Shown: positions 17,275-28,640 of the stretch, piece after piece | Numbering within the stretch: the stretch's first letter is position 1 | How the letters are laid out: every line of letters starts with the position of its first letter | Assembly: GCA_964501925.1 (NCBI GenBank) | Contig: CAZCTM010000001.1 | Span: forward strand, 70,313-134,312 | Length of the DNA stretch: 64,000 nucleotides | Direction: 5' to 3' | Source of the DNA: CAYLYU01 sp964501925 | GTDB taxonomy: Bacteria > Pseudomonadota > Zetaproteobacteria > Mariprofundales > Mariprofundaceae | Program-made: the position numbers and the translations under genes | The notes under the pieces: generated by a model | What the model was told of the DNA's origin: nothing | Databases searched by the model: none | What the model saw: only the letters and a program-made list of their open reading frames with translations

Positions 17275-18023
17275 TTACTCTATGTTTGGTCTTGCTGTCT
17301 CTGACCGCATGCTACAAGACCGTTGTTCCAACCTATCCATCTGCGGTCACTTATCCGCAGAAGGATGTCCACATTGTGCGCAGGGGAGATACACTCTATG
17401 GCATCGGCAAACGGTACGGGCTCGATTATCACACCCTGGCGCGACGCAACCACATCCGTTATCCCTATACCATTTATGTCGGTCAGAGGATTTATCTCAA
17501 CAGGGTTGCGCCCCAGCCCACCTATCTTCCCATCACCAAAACGACAAAGCACGCATCCGTCAGGAAGAAATCCGCCAGGACTTCCCCCGGAATTGCGCAT
17601 CGAAAACGATCAAGGGGGAAAGCGCGGTATTCCAGGACCAGTCTTCACTGGCCGGTTAACGGGATCGTAACCAGCTATTTCGGCAGGCGGAGCCGGCGCA
17701 TGCATGACGGGATTGATATCAGTGCAAGGGAGGGCACACCTGTTCGGGCGGCTGCTGCAGGGGAGGTGGTCTATTCGGGCCAGAGGATCTCCGGCTATGG
17801 CAAGCTGATCATTATCCGGCATAGCCATGACATGTTTACTGCCTATGCACACAACAAGCGAAATCTGGTACGAAAGGGGGACCGGGTTAAATCCGGTGAG
17901 ACCATTGCATACGTAGGCAAATCTGGAAGGGCCAGCGCCCCGCATCTCCATTTCGAGATCAGGCGGGGGAAGACGCCTGTTGACCCCCTTGCCTATCTTC
18001 CCGGAAAGAAGAAACGCCATTAG
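17256..18023 (+). CDS. nlpD: NlpD-like lipoprotein, LysM plus M23 peptidase domain
   Basis: An outer-membrane lipoprotein of 255 residues. The lipobox LTAC (Cys19) is followed by a LysM peptidoglycan-binding domain (about 38-82, HIVRRGDTLYGIGKRYG) and a basic linker. The C-terminal LytM/M23 domain (about 128-250) follows. E. coli NlpD has lost its zinc ligands and only activates AmiC. This protein keeps H150 and D154 (HDGID), H199 (AYAHN) and H230/H232 (HLHFEI), so it may be an active endopeptidase. Position directly before rpoS is as in nlpD; the rpoS promoter often lies inside nlpD. Confidence 0.88.
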   Translation: MVMARLVTLCLVLLSLTACYKTVVPTYPSAVTYPQKDVHIVRRGDTLYGIGKRYGLDYHTLARRNHIRYPYTIYVGQRIYLNRVAPQPTYLPITKTTKHASVRKKSARTSPGIAHRKRSRGKARYSRTSLHWPVNGIVTSYFGRRSRRMHDGIDISAREGTPVRAAAAGEVVYSGQRISGYGKLIIIRHSHDMFTAYAHNKRNLVRKGDRVKSGETIAYVGKSGRASAPHLHFEIRRGKTPVDPLAYLPGKKKRH

Positions 18024-18083
18024 GGATCGTTTCTTGCGCAGTTACCGTGTTTATGTTCACATTTCCGTCTTCTTGGAGGTTTG

Positions 18084-18926
18084 GTGAAACGTTACAGCGT
18101 TGACCCCATGACCATCTATATGAGGGAGATTTCCCGCTATGATCTGCTCACGGCCGAGCAGGAGGTGGAACTCGCACGCGCAATTGCCAAGGGTGATGAG
18201 CGCGCACGCAAACACATGATTGAGGCCAATCTGCGCCTGGTCGTCAAGATTGCGCGACGCTACATCAATCGCGGTCTCCCATTAAGTGATCTGATCGAGG
18301 AAGGCAACATCGGACTCATGAGATCGGTTGAAAAGTTCGATGATGCCCGCGGTTGCCGGTTTTCAACGTACGCTACCTGGTGGATTCGCCAGTCCGTTGA
18401 GCGCGCCATCATGAATCAGGCCCGGACCATCCGGTTGCCGGTGCATGTAAGCAAGGAATACAACGCCATGATGCGTGCCAGTGACAAGCTGCGCATAGAA
18501 CTGGGAAGGGAACCCACGGAAGCCGAAATTGCCCAGCAGATGGGTAAGCCAACCCGGCGAATCAAGGATCTGATAAAGGCCAATCTGACAACGGAAAGCG
18601 CGGACGCCCTGCTGCATGAGGATGGAGACTTTACACTCTACGATGTGACCGAGGATGAACATGCGGAACGGCCAGAGGAGCAGGTCGATCGATCCGAGTC
18701 CAATAAGCTGCTTGATTCATGGATGAATGAGCTCAGCAAGAAGGAGCGGGAGGTTGTTCGGCTGCGCTTTGGCCTGGGATCCAGCGAAGACCCCTGGACG
18801 CTGGAAGCGATTGGCCGGCACATGGGCGTAACCAGGGAGCGCATACGCCAGATTCAGGTGGCCGCATTGCAAAAACTCCGCCGGCTCATTGAACGGCAAC
18901 ATGTCAACCTTGAAGAGATCCTCTGA
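18084..18926 (+). CDS. rpoS: RNA polymerase sigma factor RpoS
   Basis: A general-stress sigma-70 factor of 280 residues, close to RpoS length minus its N-terminal tail. Region 1.2 is DPMTIYMREISRYDLLTAEQE. Region 2 is NLRLVVKIARRYINRGLPLSDLI with the -10 recognition helix FSTYATWWIRQSVERAI. Region 3 is RLPVHVSKEYN and region 4 is TLEAIGRHMGVTRERIRQIQ. The GTG at 18084 is chosen, with GGAGG 4 bp upstream; a TTG at 18081 is too close to it. Its downstream position after nlpD supports RpoS rather than RpoH. Confidence 0.92.
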   Translation: MKRYSVDPMTIYMREISRYDLLTAEQEVELARAIAKGDERARKHMIEANLRLVVKIARRYINRGLPLSDLIEEGNIGLMRSVEKFDDARGCRFSTYATWWIRQSVERAIMNQARTIRLPVHVSKEYNAMMRASDKLRIELGREPTEAEIAQQMGKPTRRIKDLIKANLTTESADALLHEDGDFTLYDVTEDEHAERPEEQVDRSESNKLLDSWMNELSKKEREVVRLRFGLGSSEDPWTLEAIGRHMGVTRERIRQIQVAALQKLRRLIERQHVNLEEIL

Positions 18927-19068
18927 TATCCCGGCCAGTTGGTCACTTGCACGTTTCTGAAAGGCATCGAGATTTCAATTCTGTTCCGTTATGCTTTGGC
19001 TGCCGAAAGCACCCATGCTCTCCTAAAGAGCAGGGTCGTGGTCATTTGCGCCGGCTTGCCATTCTTAT

Positions 19069-19145
19069 GCCCTCGTAGCTCAGCAGGATAGAGCGACTGC
19101 CTCCTAAGCAGTAGGCCACAGGTTCGAATCCTGTCGAGGGCACCA
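19069..19145 (+). tRNA. tRNA-Arg (CCT)
   Basis: A 77-nt cloverleaf. Acceptor GCCCTCG/CGAGGGC; anticodon stem ACTGC/GCAGT with loop CTCCTAA (anticodon CCT); T-loop TTCGAAT; encoded CCA. Confidence 0.97.
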
Positions 19146-19331
19146 CCTTCCCTGAAGGCAGTTTGATTCATCTTCCGGCTTGTGCATGGTTTCTCCCTGC
19201 CTTTAACCTGAATCGCCGCTGTTTGCCGGTTCTCGTTTTCGGATCAAGGGCCTGCAAACCGTCTGCGAGCTGGAATGGAATCCGATTTGCCTTTAGGATT
19301 ACATATCCCGTCAATGCGGAGGCAGTCTTTC

Positions 19332-21799
<2,468 letters not shown>

Positions 21800-21803
<4 letters not shown>

Positions 21804-23074
21804 TTGATCGCAAACAGCTCCGTCAGGAATATGAACGTGTGGCTCAGGCCCTGGCCCGACGCGATCCTGCACTGGTTGCCGAAGATGGTCTGTGGCAGGT
21901 CGCCAGGCATCTGGATGCCAAGCAGAGACAACTTAAGACCGCGGCCGAACACGTGCAGGCGGAAAGAAACCGGATATCAAAGCTGATTGGCCAGAAAAAA
22001 AGCAGGGGTGAGGATGCCAGTGCCGAACTGGCCGCCATGGCCGAGATTGCCCGCAGGGCCAAGGAGCTGGTGAGAGATGCAAGCCTTGCGGAGACGGAAT
22101 TTCTAAAGATGCTGCTCGAGATCCCCAATCCGCCTCATCCCTCGGTGCCGGACGGGATGGACGAAGGGGACAATGTGGAGATCAGGCGGTGGGGTGATCC
22201 GCGTGAAGATGAGGTACCCCCGCACTGGGAGATCGGGGAAGGGCTGGGCATTCTCGATTTTGAATCCGCTGCAAGGATTTCCGGAAGCAGGTTTTCCGTT
22301 CTTAAGGGCATGGGTGCGAGGCTGGAGCGCGCCCTGATCCAGTTCATGCTGGACATGCATGTGGATGAGCATGGTTACGAGGAGGTATGGACTCCTGTCA
22401 TCGTCCATGGCAGGACCATGACGGGAACCGGCCAGCTCCCCAAGTTTGCCCATGACCTGTACAAGATCGAGCATGAGGACGCCTACCTCATACCAACTGC
22501 CGAGGTTTCGGTGACAAACCTTTATCGAGACGAAATTCTGGAAGCCGATCACCTTCCCATAAGGCATTGTGCCTACACCCCCTGTTTCCGGCGGGAGGCA
22601 GGATCTGCCGGCAAGGATGTACGCGGGTTGATCCGCCAGCATCAGTTCGACAAGGTTGAACTGGTTCATTTTGTCCAGCCTGAGGACAGGCTGGAACAGC
22701 TGGAACGATTGACCGGTTGTGCAGAGGCAGTCCTGCAGGCACTCCAGCTTCCCTATCGCGTGGTGGAGCTTTGCGCCGGCGATCTGGGCTTTGCGGCGGA
22801 AAAGACCTATGATCTGGAGGTGTGGTTTCCGGCCCAGAAACGGTACCGTGAGATCTCATCGTGTTCCTCCTTCGGCCAGTTTCAGGGCAGGCGGGCCAAT
22901 ATCCGCGTGCGGGACGAAGCCGGCAGGCCCGAGCCCCTGGCCACACTGAATGGTTCAGGTGTTGCGATTGGGCGCTGTCTGGCCGCCTTGCTGGAGAATG
23001 GCTGGAGGGAAGACGGATCTGTGAGCCTGCCTTCGTGTCTTCATCGTTACACCGGGGCGCGGGTCATTTGCTGA
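21800..23074 (+). CDS. serS: Seryl-tRNA synthetase
   Basis: Charges tRNA-Ser (and tRNA-Sec). It has 424 residues. The N-terminal coiled-coil arm (about 30-100, LKTAAEHVQAERNRISKLIG) reaches the long variable arm of tRNA-Ser. Class II motifs follow: TPCFRREAGSAGKDVRGLIRQHQF (motif 2, given here in part) and GSGVAIGRCLAALLENG (motif 3). It is translationally coupled to gyrA. Two tRNA-Ser genes follow within 500 bp, so synthetase and substrates sit together. Confidence 0.97.
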
Positions 23075-23119
23075 GGATTTTCCAAGTCGTTATCTTTGGT
23101 GTTCTGTTGTGGCCTCATT

Positions 23120-23207
23120 GGAAGGGTGGCTGAGTGGTTGAAAGCACCGGTCTTGAAAACCGGCAAGGGGAAACCCTTCGTGGGTTCGAATCCCACCCCT
23201 TCCGCCA
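23120..23207 (+). tRNA. tRNA-Ser (TGA)
   Basis: An 88-nt class II tRNA with a long variable arm. Acceptor GGAAGGG/CCCTTCC; anticodon stem CCGGT/ACCGG with loop CTTGAAA (anticodon TGA); T-loop TTCGAAT; 3' GCCA encoded. Its last 18 nt belong to a 25-bp repeat found again 176 bp downstream. Confidence 0.97.
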
Positions 23208-23390
23208 TATTGAATGTCGAGTGGTGCAAAGTCGGATGCAATACGCATGCATGTGCAAGCAAGGGGGTGGGTGAGAACACACGATGGGTTCGACAATCCG
23301 GCAGGACAGCCGGATTGAACGCACGAAATGCGGCCCGCAGTGCGGAGGGCAGGATGCCCGGAGTCATCCCACCCCTTCCGCCATATTGAA
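23190..23390 (+). repeat. 176-bp-period direct repeat of the tRNA-Ser 3' end (rtT- or att-like)
   Basis: A 25-bp sequence covering the T-arm and acceptor 3' part of tRNA-Ser(TGA) plus seven bases beyond (23190-23214) occurs again without mismatch at 23366-23390. The 151 bp between the copies contain no convincing gene and are GC-rich with short inverted repeats (for example AATCCGGC/GCCGGATT). The second copy has no matching 5' half and cannot fold as a tRNA. Confidence 0.85.
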
Positions 23391-23438
23391 GAGGGAGTTG
23401 CACTTCATGCGATCTCCCCGATAATGCGGCAAGTTTCC

Positions 23439-23531
23439 GGAGAGATGGCTGAGTGGTCGAAAGCGGCGCCCTGCTAAGGCGTTACATGGGTAATCCCCGT
23501 GTCGAGGGTTCGAATCCCTCTCTCTCCGCCA
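23439..23531 (+). tRNA. tRNA-Ser (GCT)
   Basis: A 93-nt class II tRNA. Acceptor GGAGAGA/TCTCTCC; anticodon loop CTGCTAA (anticodon GCT); long variable arm; T-loop TTCGAAT; 3' GCCA encoded. Confidence 0.96.
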
Positions 23532-23558
23532 TTATCGCACGGTTGAACAGGAAGATAA

Positions 23559-24176
23559 TTGCAAAAGAATGTGGAAGACCCGGATGACCAGGTCAGATGT
23601 TGGTATGAACAGGGATTGAGCGGTATCCGTTCGGTCTTCCGGACGAAGGCGTCGTGCAGGCTGCGCCGTTTAACCGTCGGGCCGGTGCAGGTAGTGGCCA
23701 TTCTGACGACTGTACTGATCCTGTCTGCCTGTGATCAGAATGAGCCCGAAGAGATCGAGTGGCAACTGCCGCTGAGCGCGCCGGAGGATCCGCATGGGGC
23801 CGATGTCTCGCAGGAGATGCCCCAGTGGGCCGCCAACGCTGAAGGAAGTGCCGTGATTGCCCTGCTGGAAAAAAATACGGCCAGGGTGTATCGGAGCCGG
23901 GTACACATTGGCGAAACCATCTCCCTGCTGGGGGTCGAGATCCATATTATGGGTGCAGCCAGTGGCTTGAGATTCAAATCCGGTTCTTACATTGAAGATG
24001 AAAATGTGGATAATCCAGCCGTTTTCGTGGAGGTAACCGAAAAGGGGGAACTGGTTTACAGGGGTTGGTTGTACAAGGAGTTTCCCGAATTGTTTGGCCC
24101 CGATTCAGCGGACTGGAAGCTCTGGTTGCAGGACCTGCAACTGAAGGACGTAAGCGCTCGTAGCTCAGTTGGATAG
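23559..24176 (+). CDS. DUF2155-family lipoprotein whose 3' end runs into tRNA-Arg
   Basis: A protein of up to 205 residues with a lipobox (LILSAC, Cys58 in this reading) and a DUF2155 domain. The domain shows KNTARVYRSRVHIGETISLL, a region LRFKSGSYIEDENVDNPAVF, and VYRGWLYKEFPELFGP, the family's ending with a conserved W. Its function is unknown. The start is uncertain: TTG 23559 has AGGAAG upstream but leaves a very long n-region; GTG 23685 would give a normal short signal peptide. The final codons and the TAG stop lie inside tRNA-Arg(ACG), using the D-loop GGATAG as stop. Confidence 0.7.
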   Translation: MQKNVEDPDDQVRCWYEQGLSGIRSVFRTKASCRLRRLTVGPVQVVAILTTVLILSACDQNEPEEIEWQLPLSAPEDPHGADVSQEMPQWAANAEGSAVIALLEKNTARVYRSRVHIGETISLLGVEIHIMGAASGLRFKSGSYIEDENVDNPAVFVEVTEKGELVYRGWLYKEFPELFGPDSADWKLWLQDLQLKDVSARSSVG

Positions 24177-24230
24177 AGCATCAGGCTACGAACCTGAGGG
24201 TCGGGGGTTCGAATCCCTCCGAGCGCGCCA
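24154..24230 (+). tRNA. tRNA-Arg (ACG)
   Basis: A 77-nt cloverleaf. Acceptor GCGCTCG/CGAGCGC; anticodon stem TCAGG/CCTGA with loop CTACGAA (anticodon ACG, normally deaminated to ICG); 3' GCCA encoded. The first 23 nt overlap the DUF2155 reading frame on the same strand. Confidence 0.97.
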
Positions 24231-24280
24231 TCAGTCGGGGAGCCGTAAAATCACGGCCCCCGTTGATATGTAAAGCGCAA

Positions 24281-24311
24281 AAGGACAGGGCGGCATCCGC
24301 CGCCCTGTTTT
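24281..24311 (+). terminator. Bidirectional Rho-independent terminator
   Basis: ACAGGGCGGC-ATCC-GCCGCCCTGT is a perfect 10-bp stem with a 4-nt loop, preceded by AAAAGG and followed by TTT. It ends the tRNA-Arg transcript on the plus strand and can also serve the FG-GAP gene on the minus strand (3' end at 24340). Confidence 0.85.
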
Positions 24312-24339
24312 CCGTGATTCAATGCCGCTTTTGTCTTCT

Positions 24340-25860
24340 TTACCGGGGAATGAACTTGAACGTGATCGAATCCTTCGGACCAATGCTCGTCATCGTTCCC
24401 GGTGTGGTGAAGAAGGCCGCAATCCTGTACATACCACGGGGTTCGAAGCCGGCAAACGTATAGCCAAAGACCGGACCGGTAAAGTTGTTCATGGCCCATC
24501 CACGGATCATGGGTGTCGGTGTGACGGCAAAGCCACCACCCAGTTGCAGATAAATGAAGCGATGGCTGGGAAGACGCACAGCTACATAGACATCCGCCGG
24601 TGTGCCGGCCAAAAGACCAGGATCGAACGTGGCTCTCAGGAGGAACGGTGAGCCCGTGGTCACGAAGGGTTGAGCGGAGATGGTCAGAGAACTCGTAATG
24701 ACCGGTGGAAGCGGCGGAAACACGTTGAAAGTGTTGGTCAGAATGCTGACATTTCCCGATCCGCTGTTGGCGGTGACCAGCTCGGGCTGACCATCCATGT
24801 TCAGGTTGCCTATAGCCAGGGATTCGGGTCCGTTTCCCACGGCAAAGTTGACGGCAGCGGCAAATCCGCCCGCACCATCGCCTTCAAGCACGCTGACACT
24901 GTTTGACACGCCATTGGCCACGGCAATATCAGGAATGCCATCACGGCTGACATCGCCGATAACAAGGGCATAAGGACTGTTTCCCGCTGTCAGACCGATG
25001 CCTGGAGAAAATCCGCCGTTGCCATCACCCATGAAGATGCTGACACTGTTTGAATCGCTGTTTGCGACGGCCAGGTCCGGATTTCCATCAAGGTTGAGAT
25101 CGCCAATCGCCACGGATTCGGGGCCTGATCCTGTAATCAGGTTGAGGGTGGAGGAAATGCCCCCGCTGCCATTACCCAGAAGGACACTGACGGTGTTCGA
25201 ACCTTCATTGGCAACCACAATATCGGGGTTGGCGTCGTGATTGATATCCCCGATGGCAACCGATTCCGGACCTGTGCCGACCGCAAAACTCCCGGATGCG
25301 GTCAGTCCCCCCGTACCGTCACCCAGGAGGATGCTGATTGTGCCGGCAGAGGCATTTGCCGTGACGATATCCTGGTTGCCGTCACGGTTGAGATCACTCA
25401 TGGCCAGGGATTCCGGACCAGCACCGGCGGCAAAGTGACGGGCGGCAAAGAAACTGCCGTGGCCGTTGCCCAGCAGGATGCTGACGTCGTTTGAGTTGAA
25501 GTTCGCAATGGCAAGATCCGGTCTGCCATCGTTGTTCATGTCTCCGACAGCCACCGAGATCGGGCCGGATCCGGCCTGGAAATCCACAGCCGGGGAAAAT
25601 CCCAGGATGCCATCACCCAAAAGCACGCTGACGGTGTTGGAGATTTCATTCGCGACAACGAGATCACCGTTTCCGTCAAGATTGACATCGGCGATAACGA
25701 CCGACTGGGGATATATCCCCGTGTCAAGGTTGATAGCCGGGGCAAAATAGGTTGCTGAGCTTGCTGTCCATGGCTGGAAGCCGAGCATGGTCAGTAGCAC
25801 CAGGGTCAGTGAAATGATGTAGCCCACGGACCGTAATTTGATTTCTTTCATTCTTAACAT
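24340..25860 (-). CDS. Secreted FG-GAP/VCBS seven-bladed beta-propeller protein
   Basis: A 506-residue exported protein. A signal or anchor segment (GYIISLTLVLLTMLGF) is followed by seven repeats of about 46 residues. Each contains a calcium-loop core such as DVNLDGNGD, DMNNDGRPD, DLNRDGNQD or DINHDANPD, then VxVLLGDGxGGF. Seven repeats fit one closed beta-propeller. A C-terminal Ig-like domain of about 110 residues (from PPVITSSLTISAQPF) ends the protein. ATG 25860 has GAGG 8 bp upstream. The family often binds surfaces or ligands in an extracellular matrix. Two regulator genes lie just upstream on the same strand. Confidence 0.85.
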   Translation of the reverse strand: MLRMKEIKLRSVGYIISLTLVLLTMLGFQPWTASSATYFAPAINLDTGIYPQSVVIADVNLDGNGDLVVANEISNTVSVLLGDGILGFSPAVDFQAGSGPISVAVGDMNNDGRPDLAIANFNSNDVSILLGNGHGSFFAARHFAAGAGPESLAMSDLNRDGNQDIVTANASAGTISILLGDGTGGLTASGSFAVGTGPESVAIGDINHDANPDIVVANEGSNTVSVLLGNGSGGISSTLNLITGSGPESVAIGDLNLDGNPDLAVANSDSNSVSIFMGDGNGGFSPGIGLTAGNSPYALVIGDVSRDGIPDIAVANGVSNSVSVLEGDGAGGFAAAVNFAVGNGPESLAIGNLNMDGQPELVTANSGSGNVSILTNTFNVFPPLPPVITSSLTISAQPFVTTGSPFLLRATFDPGLLAGTPADVYVAVRLPSHRFIYLQLGGGFAVTPTPMIRGWAMNNFTGPVFGYTFAGFEPRGMYRIAAFFTTPGTMTSIGPKDSITFKFIPR

Positions 25861-25914
25861 GGTTCTCACCTCTCCCACTAGAGTATGTGAATGCCTGTTC
25901 CCCTGACTCTCTCG

Positions 25915-26331
25915 CTAGGAGAGAGCCACCAGCTCCCTTTCGGCCCGGTGACACTCCCGCGTGTACGCTTCAAAGACCCGGGCAATCGTGGCCCTGCTCA
26001 TCCAGTACTCGCCGGCAGCGATGCTGCCAATGACCTTCAGCAACTGTGGCTCGGAGATGTCTCTGGTAATGAATCCCCTGGCACCCGCGCGGGCTGCCAG
26101 GAACTCCTTTCGTTGACTGAATCTGGTTGCCACAACAATCACCTTGGCATTCACATTGCAAAAGCCATTCAAGGGGATCCGGTCGAGGAAAAGCAGCTCT
26201 CTGCCGCTGAAGCCCTGAGCGACTGTCTCCAGAGCCTGGTCTTCGCCCATGACCGTGACCTCCTCAAAAAGGCCCATGATCATGGCGGTGAACTCCTCGT
26301 CCCTCATCTGCAGAATGACCTTCATTTGCAT
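25915..26331 (-). CDS. Stand-alone receiver-like protein (NarL/CsgD type without HTH)
   Basis: A 138-residue protein resembling the receiver half of a LuxR/NarL regulator. The central strand ELLFLDRIPL puts Asp50 at about the phospho-acceptor position. KVIVVATRF is the next strand, and ARGFITRDISEPQLLKVIGSIAAGEYWMSRATIARVF is the usual end of such domains just before an HTH. The chain then stops. It is either a natural single-domain regulator or a gene that lost its HTH. It is located between the LuxR gene and the FG-GAP gene, same strand, with gaps of 52 and 54 bp. Confidence 0.65.
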   Translation of the reverse strand: MQMKVILQMRDEEFTAMIMGLFEEVTVMGEDQALETVAQGFSGRELLFLDRIPLNGFCNVNAKVIVVATRFSQRKEFLAARAGARGFITRDISEPQLLKVIGSIAAGEYWMSRATIARVFEAYTRECHRAERELVALS

Positions 26332-26383
26332 GCCCCCAATGATTTACCGATGCGCATCCTAATCAATACGACAAAAGTATGAT

Positions 26384-27013
26384 TTATTGCTCGTGGCCTT
26401 CTGCGCGTCGCATCAACAGGGCAGCGGCAAGGCGATCTTCAACCCCGAGTTTCTCATAAATGTGATACAGGTGGGTTTTTACGGTTGTTTCGCTGATATG
26501 CAGGGATTCGGCAATACCCCTGTTCCTGAGCCCCCTGGCCACCAGTTGAAGGATCTCCCTTTCCCGGTTTGTCAGGCAGCTGATGACCCTCTGATCCCTG
26601 AGGCCTGCGAAGGCCTCGAGAATTTTCGACGCGGTTTGCCGGGGGAACCAGACCTCTCCCTTGTGGATGACCCTGATTGCCTTGGTAAGCAGTTCCGGTG
26701 AAATGGAGGCATCAAGATGGCCCTTGATCCCCGCTCTGATGTATTCAAGGATGACATCCCAGTTGCTGACGCCGGTGATGATCACCTTCCGGTTTCTGCC
26801 ACCGCGGATAACGTTTCTTATTCCCTGTAAACTGTTCAGTCCGTTCACGCGGGCCAGGATGACATCCACCCGATTGTTCGAAAGGATATCATCAAGCGTG
26901 CTGAATGAGCCGTCACCCTCAAGGATTCGAAAGTCTCCTTGATCCGCCAGTGCCCTTGCCTGTGGCAGGGCATGGCTGAGGGGGCCCAGAGACAGAAAAG
27001 TTATCTGAGCCAT
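26384..27013 (-). CDS. LuxR/NarL-type regulator with atypical receiver
   Basis: A 209-residue regulator. The C-terminal LuxR HTH (about 140-200) is clear: LTNREREILQLVARGLRNRGIAE and ISETTVKTHLYHIYEKLGV. The N-terminal domain has receiver topology, but the phospho-acceptor strand reads VDVILARVNGL, with no Asp where it is expected. It is probably controlled by something other than phosphorylation, as in CsgD/VpsT-like regulators. It likely controls the two downstream genes; this is inferred from order and strand. Confidence 0.82.
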   Translation of the reverse strand: MAQITFLSLGPLSHALPQARALADQGDFRILEGDGSFSTLDDILSNNRVDVILARVNGLNSLQGIRNVIRGGRNRKVIITGVSNWDVILEYIRAGIKGHLDASISPELLTKAIRVIHKGEVWFPRQTASKILEAFAGLRDQRVISCLTNREREILQLVARGLRNRGIAESLHISETTVKTHLYHIYEKLGVEDRLAAALLMRRAEGHEQ

Positions 27014-27167
27014 GGCCTTACATCTGAAAAAACCTGATCACTGAATAACCCCACCACTAACACACGAACACTGGATCAGTTCGGGATAATAAGCAACTAC
27101 GGTACAAATGATCAAATGGGCATGCCCGAAAATAAATCTGGTGGTGTTTCAGCCTCCCGAAGGATGG

Positions 27168-28640
27168 TTAGCGGCCATATAACCGGTTTAACTCACCAGC
27201 CCTTGCCCAGATTCCATATTTCATCTGGTCATCTTCCATTCGCCAGGTCCAGTTTCCATGCAGGGTGGAGGGCATGTTCAGGCGTGCCTCGCTGCCGAGT
27301 GCCAAAAGGTCCTGTGCGGGAATGATGGCCAGCCTGGCCACCGATGCCAGCGCAGTTCTGATCAGCGGCCAGGGCATGTCGTCAAGCGATTGGGCAAGGT
27401 AGGCGGCAAGGTGGGTACGTACATGTTCGGGGGCGCTTCGGAACCATCCCAGCGTCGTGTCGTTGTCGTGCGTACCCGTATAAACGACGCTCTCCGGTTC
27501 GTGGTTGTGTGGCAGGTAGGGATTGTCCGCGTCTCCGCCAAAGGCGAACTGGAGGATCTTCATGCCGGGCAGGCTGAACCGCTTGCGAAGCTCATGAACC
27601 TGGGGCGTGATGAATCCCAGGTCCTCAGCGACGAACGGGAGCTCGCCCAGTTCCGATGCCAGTATATCAAGCAGTTCCGAGCCGGGAGCCTTGCGCCATT
27701 CACCTGTGCGGCCGTCCTTGTGCTCGCCCGGAATCGCCCAGTAGGCCTCCAGACCACGAAAATGGTCGATGCGCAACAGATGCATACGCTCAAGCTGTGC
27801 CTTCACCCTTTTTACCCACCAGGAAAATCCATCTGCCTTTAGCTCTTCCCAGCGATAAAGCGGATTGCCCCATCGCTGCCCTGTCTCCGAAAAGTAGTCT
27901 GGAGGGACACCGGCGACTTCCTCACAGAGGCAGGCGTCATTGAGGGTGAAGTACTGGCGGTTCGCCCAGACGTCGGCACTGTCATGGGCGACGTAGATGG
28001 GCAGATCCCCGAAGAGGAGAATCCCTTGCGATTCGGCGTGTTCCTTCAGCCGCCCCCACTGAAGATCAAAAAGGTACTGTTCGAAGATGATCTGCCGGAT
28101 GATCCCGGCATGGTTTCTCTTCACTTCTTCAATGGCTTCCGGATCGCGGTCGCGCAGCGGCTCCGGCCATTCCCACCACGGCAGATCATGATAGATCCCT
28201 TTCAGGGTTGAAAAAACGGTAAAGTCTTCAAGCCAGCCTGCATGGCTGGTTCTGAATCGTTCAATCTCCTCGGCCAGCCTGGGATCCCGGCCAGCCTGCA
28301 GCCAGAAGCCGTCCGAGGCCCTGGCGCGTGTCGTTTCGGGCGAATGGGAGCCCTCAATACATGCCTGATAATCCGTATGGCTTAACCATCCCCTGGATAC
28401 GCAGTCACGCAGGTCGAGGAAATCCGGATTTCCCGCGAAGGAGGAGAGGGATTCGTATGGTGACCCGTGACCATGGGTCGGTCCAAGGGGGAGGAACTGC
28501 CAGACCGAAAACCCCGCCCCTGAAAGCTCATCGATAAAGCATCTTGCCTCTTCACCCAGGACACCGTTGGTCAACGGACCTGGCAGAGAGCTTACATGCA
28601 GCAGGACCCCGGCGCGACGACGATCAAGCCACGGGTTCAA
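27168..28640 (-). CDS. malQ: 4-alpha-glucanotransferase (GH77)
   Basis: Cytoplasmic amylomaltase that rearranges alpha-1,4-glucans. It has 490 residues. It opens RRAGVLLHVSSLPGP and carries LPLGPTHGHGSPYESLSSFAGNP (shown in parts), the nucleophile Asp in RIDHFRGLEAYW, the acid/base Glu in PFVAEDLGF and the third Asp in YTGTHDNDTTLGW. Its start overlaps the end of the GH57 gene by 4 bp (ATGA), so it belongs to a glucan operon with GH57 and glgC. Confidence 0.95.
   Translation of the reverse strand: MNPWLDRRRAGVLLHVSSLPGPLTNGVLGEEARCFIDELSGAGFSVWQFLPLGPTHGHGSPYESLSSFAGNPDFLDLRDCVSRGWLSHTDYQACIEGSHSPETTRARASDGFWLQAGRDPRLAEEIERFRTSHAGWLEDFTVFSTLKGIYHDLPWWEWPEPLRDRDPEAIEEVKRNHAGIIRQIIFEQYLFDLQWGRLKEHAESQGILLFGDLPIYVAHDSADVWANRQYFTLNDACLCEEVAGVPPDYFSETGQRWGNPLYRWEELKADGFSWWVKRVKAQLERMHLLRIDHFRGLEAYWAIPGEHKDGRTGEWRKAPGSELLDILASELGELPFVAEDLGFITPQVHELRKRFSLPGMKILQFAFGGDADNPYLPHNHEPESVVYTGTHDNDTTLGWFRSAPEHVRTHLAAYLAQSLDDMPWPLIRTALASVARLAIIPAQDLLALGSEARLNMPSTLHGNWTWRMEDDQMKYGIWARAGELNRLYGR

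Noticed and set aside
23366..23390. A second tRNA-Ser after tRNA-Ser(TGA)
   Set aside because: Only the T-arm/acceptor 3' part is repeated; there is no 5' acceptor strand or anticodon arm, so it is a repeat and not a gene.
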